A stretch of DNA of 64,000 nt, taken from contig CASFFX010000004.1 in the NCBI GenBank assembly GCA_949294085.1, positions 103,830 to 167,829 on the forward strand, read 5' to 3'. The position numbers were made by a program, and so were the translations under genes. The notes beneath the pieces are model-generated. The model saw only the letters and a list, made by a program, of their open reading frames with translations. It ran no database searches and was not told where the DNA came from. Of this stretch, positions 49,685 to 58,925 are shown in pieces; positions within the stretch are counted from its first letter, which is position 1, and every line of letters starts with the position of its first letter. This stretch comes from an uncultured bacterium (GTDB lineage Bacteria; Elusimicrobiota; Elusimicrobia; Elusimicrobiales; Elusimicrobiaceae).

Positions 49685-51059
49685 AAAAGAAAAATTCAAA
49701 GGCGCAAAAGCCTGCGTACTCGGATTGGGCAAAAGCGGCCGTGCCGCGGCGGCGCTGTTGGCGGCGCACGGGTTTGAAGTGCTGATCAGCGAAGAATCTC
49801 CGCGGGCCCATGCGGTGTCTCTCCCGGCCGGGGTAGAGGCGGAAACGGGCGGCCATAGCGCCCGCGTGTTTGACTGTGAATTTTGGATTAAAAGCCCCGG
49901 CATTTTTCCCCATCATCCCCTTTTATTGGAAGCCAAAAAGCGCAAAATCCCCGTGTTTAGCGAGTTGGAAACGGCCCTGGCGTTTATTCCCAAAGGCGTG
50001 CGGGTGTTTGCCGTAACCGGAACCAACGGCAAAACGACCACCACCGCGTTGCTGGGGGCCGTGCTGACGGAGCACGCCGCCCGCGAAAACAAAGGCCGCC
50101 GCGTGCACATTTGCGGCAATATCGGCAGTCCGGTTTCGCTGTGCGCGGATCAGGTAAAAAAAGGGGACGATTTGGTCATAGAAGTTTCCAGCTACCAGCT
50201 GGAGGACAGCACGTATTTCCGCCCGCATTATGCGTGTATTTTGAACGTTACGCCCGACCATTTGGATCATCACGGCGGGATGAAAGGCTACGTGAAAGCC
50301 AAAGCCAAGGTGTTTAGAAACCAGCGCGAAAACGATGTGCTCGTGGTAAACGGAGCCGATACCGTATGCGCCCAGCTGGTAAAAAAAGCCAAAAGCGACG
50401 TGCTGGCCTTTTCCACCCAGCCCAAACACTTGCTGAAAACGGACGTATTTTTTGACGGGGACGAATTAATTTTTAGCGAAGGGCACCAAATCCGCCCTCC
50501 GCATTTGAAAGGAATTCACAACGTGGAAAACGCCATGGCGGCGGCCCTGATGGCGTTGGCCGCCGGGGTGAGCGCGGACACGATTCAGGCCGTGTTTGAC
50601 CGCTTTGAAGCGATGGAGCACCGCATTGAACAATTTGCGTATCATCACGGCGTAACGTATGTGAACGATTCCAAAGCCACCAATTTGGATTCCACCATTA
50701 CGGCGCTGAAAAGTTTTGAGAAAAATCACAACATTTGGCTGATTTTAGGCGGGCGGGACAAAGGCGCTTCCTACGAAGTGCTGATTCCATATTTGAAGGA
50801 TTACTGCAAATGCGTGCTGACCATAGGCGAGGCCATGGATAAAATTGAAAAAGAATTGCACGGCGCGCTTCCGCTGACGCGCTGCCAAACGCTGGAAAAG
50901 GCCGTTCAAACCGCCATGGAAGGCGCCCGAAGCGGAGACATTGTGCTGCTGTCCCCCGCGTGTTCCAGCTTTGACCAGTTCAAAGATTTTGAACACCGCG
51001 GCAAGGTGTTCAAACAGCTCGTCAATGCCCGAATTTTTAAGGACCGTATGGAAGGATAA
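49677..51059 (+). CDS. murD: UDP-MurNAc-L-alanine:D-glutamate ligase
   Basis: Adds D-Glu to the muramyl-alanine precursor. The 460 residues show a Rossmann N-terminus (KACVLGLGKSGRAAAALLAAHG), the ATP loop VTGTNGKTTTTALLGAV near 120, EVSSYQLEDS and NDSKATNLDSTITAL typical of MurD, and the C-terminal LLSPACSSFDQFKDFEHRG. It overlaps the end of murE and is followed by a terminator. Confidence 0.97.
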   Translation: MFRKEKFKGAKACVLGLGKSGRAAAALLAAHGFEVLISEESPRAHAVSLPAGVEAETGGHSARVFDCEFWIKSPGIFPHHPLLLEAKKRKIPVFSELETALAFIPKGVRVFAVTGTNGKTTTTALLGAVLTEHAARENKGRRVHICGNIGSPVSLCADQVKKGDDLVIEVSSYQLEDSTYFRPHYACILNVTPDHLDHHGGMKGYVKAKAKVFRNQRENDVLVVNGADTVCAQLVKKAKSDVLAFSTQPKHLLKTDVFFDGDELIFSEGHQIRPPHLKGIHNVENAMAAALMALAAGVSADTIQAVFDRFEAMEHRIEQFAYHHGVTYVNDSKATNLDSTITALKSFEKNHNIWLILGGRDKGASYEVLIPYLKDYCKCVLTIGEAMDKIEKELHGALPLTRCQTLEKAVQTAMEGARSGDIVLLSPACSSFDQFKDFEHRGKVFKQLVNARIFKDRMEG

Positions 51060-51060
51060 A

Positions 51061-51089
51061 AAAAGCCCCGCTTGAAAGCGGGGCTTTTT
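51061..51089. terminator. Bidirectional terminator after murD
   Basis: AAAAGCCCCGCTT pairs with AAGCGGGGCTTTT around GA. It can also end the minus-strand sppA operon. Confidence 0.8.
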
Positions 51090-51104
51090 GATAGAGGGAA
51101 CGCC

Positions 51105-51668
51105 TTAAAACAGTAAGCTAATGCCCCATACCGCAAACACCGCCGTCAGCACAGCTACCGCCGCCAGCGGCACCAGGGCAAACAGCCAAGCGCCCAAGGC
51201 TTTGCCGGTTGTCAGCCCGAAAACGCGCTTGAGCCCGCGGGTTAGATAACCCAGCTGCAAGGCCCACACCAGCATTACCGCCACTGGGGCCAATATGCCC
51301 AAATGCGCCGTCGGCCAGGCCGCACTAATTAGGGCCAGCGCGGCCAGCAAGCCCTTGATGAACCCGGACGAACCAATCAGGCAAAACAACTGCGCCGGAG
51401 AGGCCGCCACACGGGAAAAATCCAAAAACAGCCCGCATACGGCCGCCACCAAATACCCGGCCGTCATTTCGGCCGCGAACACCAGCGCCAGCTTCAGCAG
51501 CAGCGCCGGTACGGACAGGCCTGCCCCAATGTTAAAGAACAGCACCCACCCCAAAGCGGCCGCCAAATACCCCGCGCACGCCTGCCCGAACGAACGTTCC
51601 TCCAGCAGGGCTTGCAGGGCTTGGGCGGGGGTTTCCATATAGCGGAAATACGCTTTTAGCAAATTCAT
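51105..51668 (-). CDS. Yip1-like membrane protein of unknown function
   Basis: A 187-residue Ala/Leu-rich protein with five to six predicted helices. The N-terminal segment LLKAYFRYMETPAQALQALLEE before the first helix resembles bacterial Yip1-domain proteins. No catalytic motif. The start at 51668 is set by GAGGAAG just upstream; that site overlaps the stop of sppA, so the two genes are coupled. Confidence 0.55.
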   Translation of the reverse strand: MNLLKAYFRYMETPAQALQALLEERSFGQACAGYLAAALGWVLFFNIGAGLSVPALLLKLALVFAAEMTAGYLVAAVCGLFLDFSRVAASPAQLFCLIGSSGFIKGLLAALALISAAWPTAHLGILAPVAVMLVWALQLGYLTRGLKRVFGLTTGKALGAWLFALVPLAAVAVLTAVFAVWGISLLF

Positions 51669-51676
51669 AGGCTTCC

Positions 51677-52765
51677 TCAATGTACCCACAGATACGATAC
51701 GCTGGGCGTAGCGATGGACTGCAGCTGTTGGGCCAGCGTTTTGCTTTCCACCGACGTCCCCAGCGAGAAAATCAGCTCCCGCAGGCTGCCCGGGCGTTGG
51801 TTGATGATTTTGGGATTTTTGACGCCGGCCAGTTCGCCCGCCAGTTGGAGGGCTTCTTCTTCGCCGCCCAGCTTGTCAATAAATCCCAGGTTGTAGGCAC
51901 GCTGTCCCGTAAAAATGCGCCCGTCGGTATATTCGGTCATGTCTTCGGGCTTTACGTTGGGGCGGCCGGCTTTTACCGCGGCTAAAAATTGGCCGTAGGT
52001 ATCGTCCACCATGTCTTGCAAAATGGCTTTTTCCGCGTCGGACATCGGGCGGAAGGCGGAACCCATGTCTTTGTATTTGCCCGAGGTGATCGGCGTTACT
52101 TGGACGCCCAATTTTTCAAACAATCCTTCCACGTTGCCCGTTTGCATAATTACGCCCACGGACCCCGTGATGGTGCCGGGTTCGGCCACGATTTTGTCCG
52201 CCGCCATGGCAATATAGAAGCCGCCGCTGGCCGCCACATCGCGAAACAGTGCGACCACTTTTTTATTTTTCTTGGCGCGTAAAATTTCGCTGTAAATGTT
52301 TTGCACCGAGGCCACCGTTCCACCGGGGGAATTGATGTCCAGCACGATGGCTTTTACTTTTTTGTCCTCGCCCGCTTCGCGAATTTTTTTGGCAATGGCG
52401 GACGCACCCGACGGACGGGAAAAGGGCGAGTTGCTGTTGTCCTGCGCGATGACGCCGCGCACTTTAATCCAGGCGATTTCGCCTTTTTTGTCCCGGTTAG
52501 AGGCAAACTCTTCTACGGTTTTGGACGGAACATTTTTTGCGGTGGGGCATTGGGGAACGGGTTTTACCGTTAAGTAAATGCCGCACAATGCCGAAATGCC
52601 AAACGTCAGCAACAATAAAAACGCGCCAAAACTGCCTGCGGACGGGCGCTTCTGCGCCTGCGGAGCCTGTGGCTGAGAGGCGGGTTCTTTTTCGGGGGCC
52701 GGCTGCTCAGGGGGCAGGGGCGCCGCGTTTTGGGCCGGAAGGCCTTCTTTTTCGTTTTCTGCCAT
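51677..52765 (-). CDS. sppA: Signal peptide peptidase SppA (short type)
   Basis: Membrane-bound Ser/Lys peptidase that degrades cleaved signal peptides. The 362-residue protein has a cytoplasmic Pro/Ala/Glu-rich N-terminus, one membrane helix (about 45-65), LDINSPGGTVASVQNIYSEI, the nucleophile Ser in TGSVGVIMQTGN, and the general-base Lys in TSGKYKDMGSAFRPM. Length is close to the 36K type. AAGG precedes the second of two close ATGs (52765), which is preferred because the first ATG overlaps that ribosome site. TATAAT lies upstream, divergent from dapA. Confidence 0.92.
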   Translation of the reverse strand: MAENEKEGLPAQNAAPLPPEQPAPEKEPASQPQAPQAQKRPSAGSFGAFLLLLTFGISALCGIYLTVKPVPQCPTAKNVPSKTVEEFASNRDKKGEIAWIKVRGVIAQDNSNSPFSRPSGASAIAKKIREAGEDKKVKAIVLDINSPGGTVASVQNIYSEILRAKKNKKVVALFRDVAASGGFYIAMAADKIVAEPGTITGSVGVIMQTGNVEGLFEKLGVQVTPITSGKYKDMGSAFRPMSDAEKAILQDMVDDTYGQFLAAVKAGRPNVKPEDMTEYTDGRIFTGQRAYNLGFIDKLGGEEEALQLAGELAGVKNPKIINQRPGSLRELIFSLGTSVESKTLAQQLQSIATPSVSYLWVH

Positions 52766-52905
52766 ATTCATCCTTGTACGTAAAAATGTTACTTAATTAT
52801 ACCAATTAAATTGCTACAATAAGAGCTGCCGCCGCTGTCGGCCCCCCGGGGCCGCCGCCGGCTATGCCCGCCCCGCGCGGACTGACTACAAAAGGGAGAA
52901 TTTTT

Positions 52906-53793
52906 ATGTTTAAGGGAGTCTATACCGCGCTTGCTACCCCGATGCACGCTTCCGGCCGTGTGGATTACGAGGCGCTGGCCCGGCTGCTGCAAGCCCAGCT
53001 GGACGCCGGCGTGGACGGGCTGGTGCTCTTGGGCACCACCGCGGAAGCCGCCACCTTGTCCGCCGCGGAAAAAAATGACATTTTGCAATTTTGCGTTACC
53101 CAGCTTCAGCACCGCGTCAAAATTATTATCGGTACCGGCACCAACGATACGGCTGCCACCGTAGCCAACACCCGCGCCGCACTGGCGTTTGAGCCGGACG
53201 GAGTGCTGGTGGTAACGCCGTACTATAATAAGCCCAATCCCAACGGACTGGTGGAACATTATAAACAAGTGGCCGCGCTGGGCAAGCCGGTGGTGCTGTA
53301 TCACATCCCCGGGCGCACGGGGCTAAAACTGTCCGCTTCGGTGTTGGACCGCCTGCTGCAGGAAGTGCCGCAAATTGCCGGCATTAAAGAATCCGATTAC
53401 GATATGGCGCACGTAACCGATACGGCCGTGAAATACGCCTATCGGCTGGATTATTTGTGCGGGAACGACGATTTATTCCCACAGTATTTGGCGATTAATG
53501 CGTCGGGCATTATCAGCGCGGCGGCCAACGTGTTTGCGCCGGCTTTTGTGCAGATTTACCGTTTGTTTATGCAGGGGCAGACCAAACAAGCGTTTGCCAT
53601 TTTTTCCAAACTCTATCCGCTGATTAAAGCGTGCTACCTGGAGACCAACCCCACCTGCGTGAAATATCTGTTGGCAAAAATTGGGTTTGGCTCGCCGCGG
53701 GTGCGGTTGCCATTGGGCGAAATTTCCGACGAAAACAAACAAAAAATTGACCGGTTGCTTCAAACGGCCGATCCGTCTTTTTTGATTCATTGA
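52906..53793 (+). CDS. dapA: 4-hydroxy-tetrahydrodipicolinate synthase
   Basis: Condenses pyruvate with aspartate semialdehyde at the start of the DAP/lysine branch. The 295-residue TIM barrel has GLVLLGTTAEAATLS, the catalytic Tyr in VLYHIPGRTG and the Schiff-base Lys in GIKESDYD. GGGAG lies before the ATG at 52906; the longer frame adds an unlikely GC-rich stretch. The leader (about 52827-52905), downstream of a TACAAT, contains a GC-rich hairpin around GGCCCCCCGGGGCC. It heads dapA-asd-dapB-murC. Confidence 0.95.
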   Translation: MFKGVYTALATPMHASGRVDYEALARLLQAQLDAGVDGLVLLGTTAEAATLSAAEKNDILQFCVTQLQHRVKIIIGTGTNDTAATVANTRAALAFEPDGVLVVTPYYNKPNPNGLVEHYKQVAALGKPVVLYHIPGRTGLKLSASVLDRLLQEVPQIAGIKESDYDMAHVTDTAVKYAYRLDYLCGNDDLFPQYLAINASGIISAAANVFAPAFVQIYRLFMQGQTKQAFAIFSKLYPLIKACYLETNPTCVKYLLAKIGFGSPRVRLPLGEISDENKQKIDRLLQTADPSFLIH

Positions 53794-53800
53794 GGAGCGT

Positions 53801-54679
53801 ATGAAAACCGTAGGGATTATTGGCATTAACGGGATGGTGGGGCAGAATATGCTGCGCGAATTGAAAAAAATCACCCTCCCGTTTGAAATAAAAACTTTTG
53901 GACGCAACGACGAAATTACACCGTTGGACATTGCGGTGCTGTGCACGGACAATCCCGTCAGTGCGGAGCTGGCCCCGAAGATAAAAGACCGGGTGAAGTT
54001 TACGGTGGACATGTCCTCCGAGTTTCGGATGACGCCGGGCGTACCGCTGGTCATCCCGGAAATTAACGCCCACGCCATTACCCAAGACACTCCGCTGATT
54101 GCCAGCCCCAACTGCACGACCACGGGGCTAGTGATGAGCTTGGCCCCTTTGGCGCCGCATTACCCGCTGCAGGAGGTGTTCTTTTGCTCGTATCAGGCCA
54201 TCAGCGGCGGCGGCAAAAAATTGCTGGACGATTTTCACACCCCCGGGTCGTATTACGAAAACAACTGCGTACCGCTGATTGGTTCTCTGCAGCCCAACGG
54301 GCATACCAGCGAGGAATTAAAAGGGTTAAACGAAACGCGCAAAATTATGGAAATGCCCCGCTTGAAAGTGTATTGCCATACGGTGCGCGTGGCGGTGGAA
54401 AATTCCCACTCGCTGGGGGTTACGCTTAAGGCGGGAAAAGCGTTTGATTTGGAAGACGTGAAAAAATACTGGAACGCCTTCCCCAATTTAACGTACAGCG
54501 AACAGGTAATTACGCCCAAAGAAGCCAGCGGCCTGGAAACCACGTTTATCTGCCGTTTGAGAAGGGACGTGGAAGAGCCGAATGTGATTCATTATTTTGT
54601 AACGTTTGATAACCTGCTGAAAGGAGCGGCGATGAACGGACGGCAGATTGTAGAACTGCTGTTGGAGCATTTTGTATGA
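53801..54679 (+). CDS. asd: Aspartate-semialdehyde dehydrogenase
   Basis: Makes aspartate semialdehyde, the DapA substrate. The 292 residues include the NADP loop GIIGINGMVGQNML, the catalytic Cys in IASPNCTTTGLV and the SYQAISGGGKKLLDD and HTVRVAVENSHS segments. It is shorter than usual (about 330-370), with the N-terminal domain trimmed between GRNDEITPLDIAVL segments, but key residues remain. It overlaps dapB by 4 nt. Confidence 0.92.
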   Translation: MKTVGIIGINGMVGQNMLRELKKITLPFEIKTFGRNDEITPLDIAVLCTDNPVSAELAPKIKDRVKFTVDMSSEFRMTPGVPLVIPEINAHAITQDTPLIASPNCTTTGLVMSLAPLAPHYPLQEVFFCSYQAISGGGKKLLDDFHTPGSYYENNCVPLIGSLQPNGHTSEELKGLNETRKIMEMPRLKVYCHTVRVAVENSHSLGVTLKAGKAFDLEDVKKYWNAFPNLTYSEQVITPKEASGLETTFICRLRRDVEEPNVIHYFVTFDNLLKGAAMNGRQIVELLLEHFV

Positions 54680-55350
54680 AAAAAGTGTTGATTAACGGAG
54701 CCCAAGGCAAAATGGGGCAGGCCATTGCGCGGCTGATTCAAACGCACCCTGAGTGGGGGCTGGAAGTGGCCGTAAAGCGCGAAAGCGGCCAAAGCGTGCT
54801 GGGCGATTTTGACGTAGTGATTGATTTTTCTTCGCCGCAGGGCGCTCAGGAAGCTTTTGCCATTGCGCGCAAGCATCGCCGGCCGTTTTTAACCGGCACG
54901 ACCAACTTGCCGGAAACCTTTTTGTTTCAAATGCAGGAAGAGGAAAAAATCCCCGTTTTCTATGCGCCCAACGTCAGCTTGAGCGTGTACTTTTTTACGG
55001 AGCTGGTACGCCAGGCGGCCAAAATGTATGCCGGCTACGGCGCGACCCTGCACGAGGTGCACCACGTGCACAAAAAAGACGCTCCCAGCGGAACCGCCAA
55101 AAAATTGGCGGACGTAATGGACTTGGCTTACAGCCAGGTAACGTACGAGCGCACCGGCGAGGTGGTGGGAACACATACCGCGTCTTTCGTATCGGATTTT
55201 GATGAAATAACCCTCACGCATCAGGCCAAAAACCGCGATTTGTTTGCCGAGTCGGCCGTGCAGATTGCCCTGTGGCTGATGAAACGCGAGAGCGGTTTTT
55301 ACACCATGTCGGACTACGCAAAATTTAAGCTGAAGGAACATAAAAAATGA
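54676..55350 (+). CDS. dapB: 4-hydroxy-tetrahydrodipicolinate reductase
   Basis: Second step of the DAP branch. The 224-residue protein has the nucleotide-binding LINGAQGKMGQAI, FLTGTTNLP, and the family signature EVHHVHKKDAPSGTA near 124-138 with its catalytic His and Lys. Slightly short for the family (about 240-270). It overlaps asd (ATGA) and murC. Confidence 0.95.
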   Translation: MKKVLINGAQGKMGQAIARLIQTHPEWGLEVAVKRESGQSVLGDFDVVIDFSSPQGAQEAFAIARKHRRPFLTGTTNLPETFLFQMQEEEKIPVFYAPNVSLSVYFFTELVRQAAKMYAGYGATLHEVHHVHKKDAPSGTAKKLADVMDLAYSQVTYERTGEVVGTHTASFVSDFDEITLTHQAKNRDLFAESAVQIALWLMKRESGFYTMSDYAKFKLKEHKK

Positions 55351-56762
55351 AAATTCACTTCGTGGGTATTGGCGGCGTGGGCATGAGCGCGCTGGCGCAG
55401 CTGCACGCCATGGGCGGAGACCGGGTAACCGGGTCCGACCGTCTGATCAGCAAAGGATATACCGATATGGCCCTGTGGGATTACCTCAAAAAGTTGGGGG
55501 TTCAGTTGTTCCCGCAGGACGGAAGCGGGCTGGACCATCATACCGAGTTGGTGGTTTTGTCGTCCGCGATTGAAGAGGATAACCCCGAACTCGTAAAAGC
55601 CAAAGCGTTGGGCATCCCCACGATGCACCGCTCGGAACTTTTGGCCAAGCACGTGGCCGCGCACCGCACGGTGGCCGTGTCCGGCACCAGCGGCAAAAGC
55701 ACGACGACGGCCATGGTGTACGACATTTTGGCATTTGCCGGGATGAGCCCGTCCGTCATTACGGGGGCGGCTATTTTGTCTTTGCAAAAGGAACAGGGCG
55801 TTTTTGGCAACGTATATAAAGGAAATTCCGATATTTTGGTGATAGAGGCCGACGAGAGCGACGGTTCTATCGTCAAATACCACCCCTATTTGGGGCTGTG
55901 CCTGAACCTGCAAAAAGACCATAAAGAGATTAAAGTGCTGCAAGGCTATTTTAAGGAATTTATTTCCCATTGCAAAACCGCCATTATTAACGCGGAAGAA
56001 GAAAACCTGCGCCAAATTGCCCCGCAGGCCAAAACGTTTGGCCTGTCGCTGGGGGACGTGCACCCGACGGAAATTAAAGTGGACGGATTCGGCTCGGACT
56101 TTACCATCCAGGGGCAGCCGTTCCGCCTGCACGTGCCGGGCTTGCATAACGTGTGCAACGCGGTGGCCGCCGTGGCGGCTGCCCTGCAAATGGGCGTGGA
56201 TTTGGAAACGTGCGCCAAAGCCTTAAACAAATTCCAGGGGATTGCCCGCCGTTTTGCCAGCGTGGGAAGTTACGATAAAATTGAAGTGATTGACGACTTT
56301 GCCCACAATCCGCACAAATTGGGCGCCACCATTGCGGCCGCACACCTGCGCGGAAAACGCGTGCTGGCGTTTTATCAGCCGCATGCGTTTACGTCCATTA
56401 AGCTGCTGGCGCCCGAATTTGTGGAAAGCTTCGCCCAGCACATCGGCCCGCAAGACCATTTGTGGCTGACGGAGGTGTATTATCCGGGCGGGACGATTCC
56501 GCAGGGCGTTTCCTGCCGGACGGTGTATGAAGGGCTAAAAGCCCGCGGCGTGAACGTGAGCTATGACGACTGCCGCGAACGTATTTTGGCTGAAATGGCC
56601 GGCGCGGCGCAGCCCGGGGACATCCTGTTGGTGTTGGGCGCACGCGACCCGACGCTGACGGATTTCGCCCGCAAATTGTTGGCGGCGCTCAAGGAGCGGC
56701 AGCCCGTATCGGGTTGTAAAAACTGCATGCTGGGCAACTGCTGCCTGCATTACAGCAAATAG
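55347..56762 (+). CDS. murC: MurC/Mpl-type Mur ligase with Cys-rich tail
   Basis: A 471-residue ligase that probably joins L-Ala to UDP-MurNAc, or, if Mpl-like, reattaches recycled tripeptide. It has HFVGIGGVGMSALAQL at the N-terminus, the ATP loop SGTSGKSTTTAM near 113, VIEADESDGS, and DDFAHNPHKLGATIAAA, where classical MurC has DDYGHHP. The last 15 residues contain Cys457, Cys460, Cys465, Cys466 and His468, a possible metal-binding tail not typical of the family. It ends the dapA operon. MurC is favoured since no other murC is in view, but Mpl remains open. Confidence 0.75.
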   Translation: MKIHFVGIGGVGMSALAQLHAMGGDRVTGSDRLISKGYTDMALWDYLKKLGVQLFPQDGSGLDHHTELVVLSSAIEEDNPELVKAKALGIPTMHRSELLAKHVAAHRTVAVSGTSGKSTTTAMVYDILAFAGMSPSVITGAAILSLQKEQGVFGNVYKGNSDILVIEADESDGSIVKYHPYLGLCLNLQKDHKEIKVLQGYFKEFISHCKTAIINAEEENLRQIAPQAKTFGLSLGDVHPTEIKVDGFGSDFTIQGQPFRLHVPGLHNVCNAVAAVAAALQMGVDLETCAKALNKFQGIARRFASVGSYDKIEVIDDFAHNPHKLGATIAAAHLRGKRVLAFYQPHAFTSIKLLAPEFVESFAQHIGPQDHLWLTEVYYPGGTIPQGVSCRTVYEGLKARGVNVSYDDCRERILAEMAGAAQPGDILLVLGARDPTLTDFARKLLAALKERQPVSGCKNCMLGNCCLHYSK

Positions 56763-56766
56763 TTTG

Positions 56767-56795
56767 AAATCCCCGGCTTAAAACCGGGGATTTTT
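56767..56795 (+). terminator. Terminator of the dapA-murC operon
   Basis: AAATCCCCGG pairs with CCGGGGATTT around CTTAAAA, ending in TTTTT. Confidence 0.85.
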
Positions 56796-56854
56796 CCGTC
56801 AAAGTAAAATTTGTTTTGAAACTATGTACAGAACGGGCATTATTTAGTAAGATA

Positions 56855-56870
56855 TACCTACCGGTAGGTA
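56855..56870. promoter_or_regulatory. Operator palindrome TACCTACCGGTAGGTA
   Basis: A perfect 16-bp palindrome 6 bp before the tetR-like ATG. Form and position are those of TetR/AcrR operators, so autoregulation of the efflux operon is very likely. It overlaps the expected promoter/start region. Confidence 0.75.
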
Positions 56871-56876
56871 AAATTT

Positions 56877-57536
56877 ATGAAAAAGAACGAAACAGGAAAA
56901 CCTGATAAATCCGAACGGGAAACGCGCATGCGGGCCGCTATTAAGAAGGCCGCTTTTTTGCTGATGGCCGAAAAGGGGCTGGACAAAGTATCCATGCGCG
57001 AAATCGCCGAGAAAGTGCACGTAACAAAACCGGTGCTGTACTACTATTTCAAGAATAAAGAAGATTTGTGCGAAAGCATCATTGCCGACCACGAAAAAAC
57101 TTTTTGTAAAAAATTGCAGTTGGTACAGAACACCGCCAAAGGGCCGGAATACATTTTGTATGAGGGGTTAAGGTCTCACTTGGATTTTTTTATGAAGAAT
57201 CCTATTCATTCCAAGTTTGCCATCCAGATGATTTCCTATACGCTGGACATGAAACCCGCCAAAATACCGCAGAACAGCGAAAACCGGTATATTCATGGCT
57301 TGTTGGAAGAGGTGTTGAAACAGGAAGAAAAGAAAGGCAAAATACCGGCCGGGTCTATTTCCGATATTGTGCGGCTGGTTTCCGGACTGGCTACGGAAAT
57401 TATGATTTGCGCTTATTTGGAACAGCACGTATTGCCGGAGCATATGCAAGGCAGGCTGTATAACGATGAAACGATTGCCCGTCTGGCGAAGATCATTTTA
57501 CTGGGAATTAAAGAATACTATAAGGAACAAAAATAA
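56877..57536 (+). CDS. TetR/AcrR family transcriptional repressor
   Basis: A 219-residue regulator. The N-terminal helix-turn-helix domain (about 20-66) has AAIKKAAFLLMAEKGLDKVS, MREIAEKVHVTKPVLYYYF and KNKEDLCESII, the classical TetR pattern. The C-terminal half (ligand and dimer domain) is family-typical and uninformative about the inducer. A perfect operator sits before the gene, and the tolC-like gene follows after 6 bp, so it most likely represses the whole efflux operon until a toxic ligand binds. Confidence 0.9.
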   Translation: MKKNETGKPDKSERETRMRAAIKKAAFLLMAEKGLDKVSMREIAEKVHVTKPVLYYYFKNKEDLCESIIADHEKTFCKKLQLVQNTAKGPEYILYEGLRSHLDFFMKNPIHSKFAIQMISYTLDMKPAKIPQNSENRYIHGLLEEVLKQEEKKGKIPAGSISDIVRLVSGLATEIMICAYLEQHVLPEHMQGRLYNDETIARLAKIILLGIKEYYKEQK

Positions 57537-57542
57537 AAACGT

Positions 57543-58925
57543 ATGAAAAAGTGGATAATGCTTGCGCTAACAGCCGTTTATGCGCCTATGTGTCTGGGGG
57601 CTGCCCCGGATAATAAAACCGCAAACAGTCTGTTTGCGGTGCGTGAAGAGGTAGAGGGGGAAAAGATCACAATTGCGGACGCAATCCGCATGGCGCTCTC
57701 GGACAGCTACCAAATCATTGATGCCCAAAAGACGAAGGAAATTTACGAAGAGCAGTTGGCGGAAGCCAATTCGTATTTTTATCCTTCGCTGTCCGTGGAC
57801 GGTTCGTATAGCCGGGCTTTGAAAAAAGGGCAAATTATTATGGGTTCTAACCGGATGGAAATCGGTAAGGCCAACACCTATACGGCCGCGCTGAACGGTT
57901 CGTATGTGCTGTGGTCCGGCGGTCAGATTCGCAATACGGCGCGTGCCGCCAAAGTGGGGGCGGAAACGGGCTACTATAACTTGAAACACGTGCAGGATTT
58001 GGTAACCCAGCAGGTGGTCAAGTTTTGCTACGACATTATTTACGCGGCGGCGCTGATCCGGGTGCAGGAAGAATATTTGGACATTGCCAAACAGCACTTG
58101 GCCGAAGCCAAAGCCAAATACCAGCAGGGGTTGGCCAGCAACTTGGACGTACTCACCCAAAAGGTAAAAGTGGAAAACATTGAGCCGCTTGTTTTGCAGG
58201 CCAAAAAGAATTTTGAATTGGGCAACCTGTATTTGCGGCAAATCTTAAACCGCGATCCGGAGGACAATATTTATTTGACATGGTCCGAAAAAGATTTGAA
58301 ATTGCCGCCCACGCCGTCGTTGGATGAACTGTACCGCATTGCCATGGAACGCCGGCCGGAGCTGATGCTTTCCAAGCTGTCGGTGGACGCGGCGCATTAC
58401 AATATCAACATTGCCAAAGCGGGGCATATGCCCATTTTGGCGCTGAACGCCGATTATACGTATAACGGTATTACCGAGAACGGATTTCCGCAGCACAAGC
58501 AGGATTATTATTGGTCCTCTACGGCCGGGATTACGCTGAGTATTCCGCTGTTTGAAGGGGGAAAAGTCAGCTCGCAGGTGGCTCAAAAAGAACTGGCCTA
58601 CGAACAAGCGGTGGCGGCGTATCAGAACAAGATGAAAAACGTGCGTATTGAAGTGAAGGAAGCGTGGCTGAACTTGGAAGAAGCCCGCTCCCGCATTGAG
58701 GCCACCAAAGGGGTAGTGGATGAAGCGCGCGAAAACTTAAATGCGCAGATGAAGCGCTATCGCGCCGGGCTGACGAGCCAGCTAGAAGTGAACGACGCCA
58801 TTTCCAACGTAAACGACTCCGACTTGCAGTTTGTACAAGCCGTGTACGACGGGGCGATTGCTCTGTCTGATTTGAAATTTGCCGTAGGAGCAGAGGTAGA
58901 GTTATATGAGAAAAAGAGCAATTAA
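57543..58925 (+). CDS. TolC-family outer-membrane efflux protein
   Basis: Outer-membrane channel and periplasmic tunnel of the tripartite pump, 460 residues. A signal peptide ends near residue 20 (MCLGAA). Two OEP repeats are visible: the first around KITIADAIRMALSDSYQI, the second around PSLDELYRIAMERRPEL, with long Ala/Gln/Lys coiled coils and GGKVSSQVAQKELAYEQA. It overlaps the adaptor gene by 20 nt. Confidence 0.93.
   Translation: MKKWIMLALTAVYAPMCLGAAPDNKTANSLFAVREEVEGEKITIADAIRMALSDSYQIIDAQKTKEIYEEQLAEANSYFYPSLSVDGSYSRALKKGQIIMGSNRMEIGKANTYTAALNGSYVLWSGGQIRNTARAAKVGAETGYYNLKHVQDLVTQQVVKFCYDIIYAAALIRVQEEYLDIAKQHLAEAKAKYQQGLASNLDVLTQKVKVENIEPLVLQAKKNFELGNLYLRQILNRDPEDNIYLTWSEKDLKLPPTPSLDELYRIAMERRPELMLSKLSVDAAHYNINIAKAGHMPILALNADYTYNGITENGFPQHKQDYYWSSTAGITLSIPLFEGGKVSSQVAQKELAYEQAVAAYQNKMKNVRIEVKEAWLNLEEARSRIEATKGVVDEARENLNAQMKRYRAGLTSQLEVNDAISNVNDSDLQFVQAVYDGAIALSDLKFAVGAEVELYEKKSN

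Noticed and set aside
52827..52905. Lysine riboswitch before dapA
   Set aside because: The leader is only about 80 nt and lacks the conserved lysine-riboswitch core; only a GC-rich hairpin is present.
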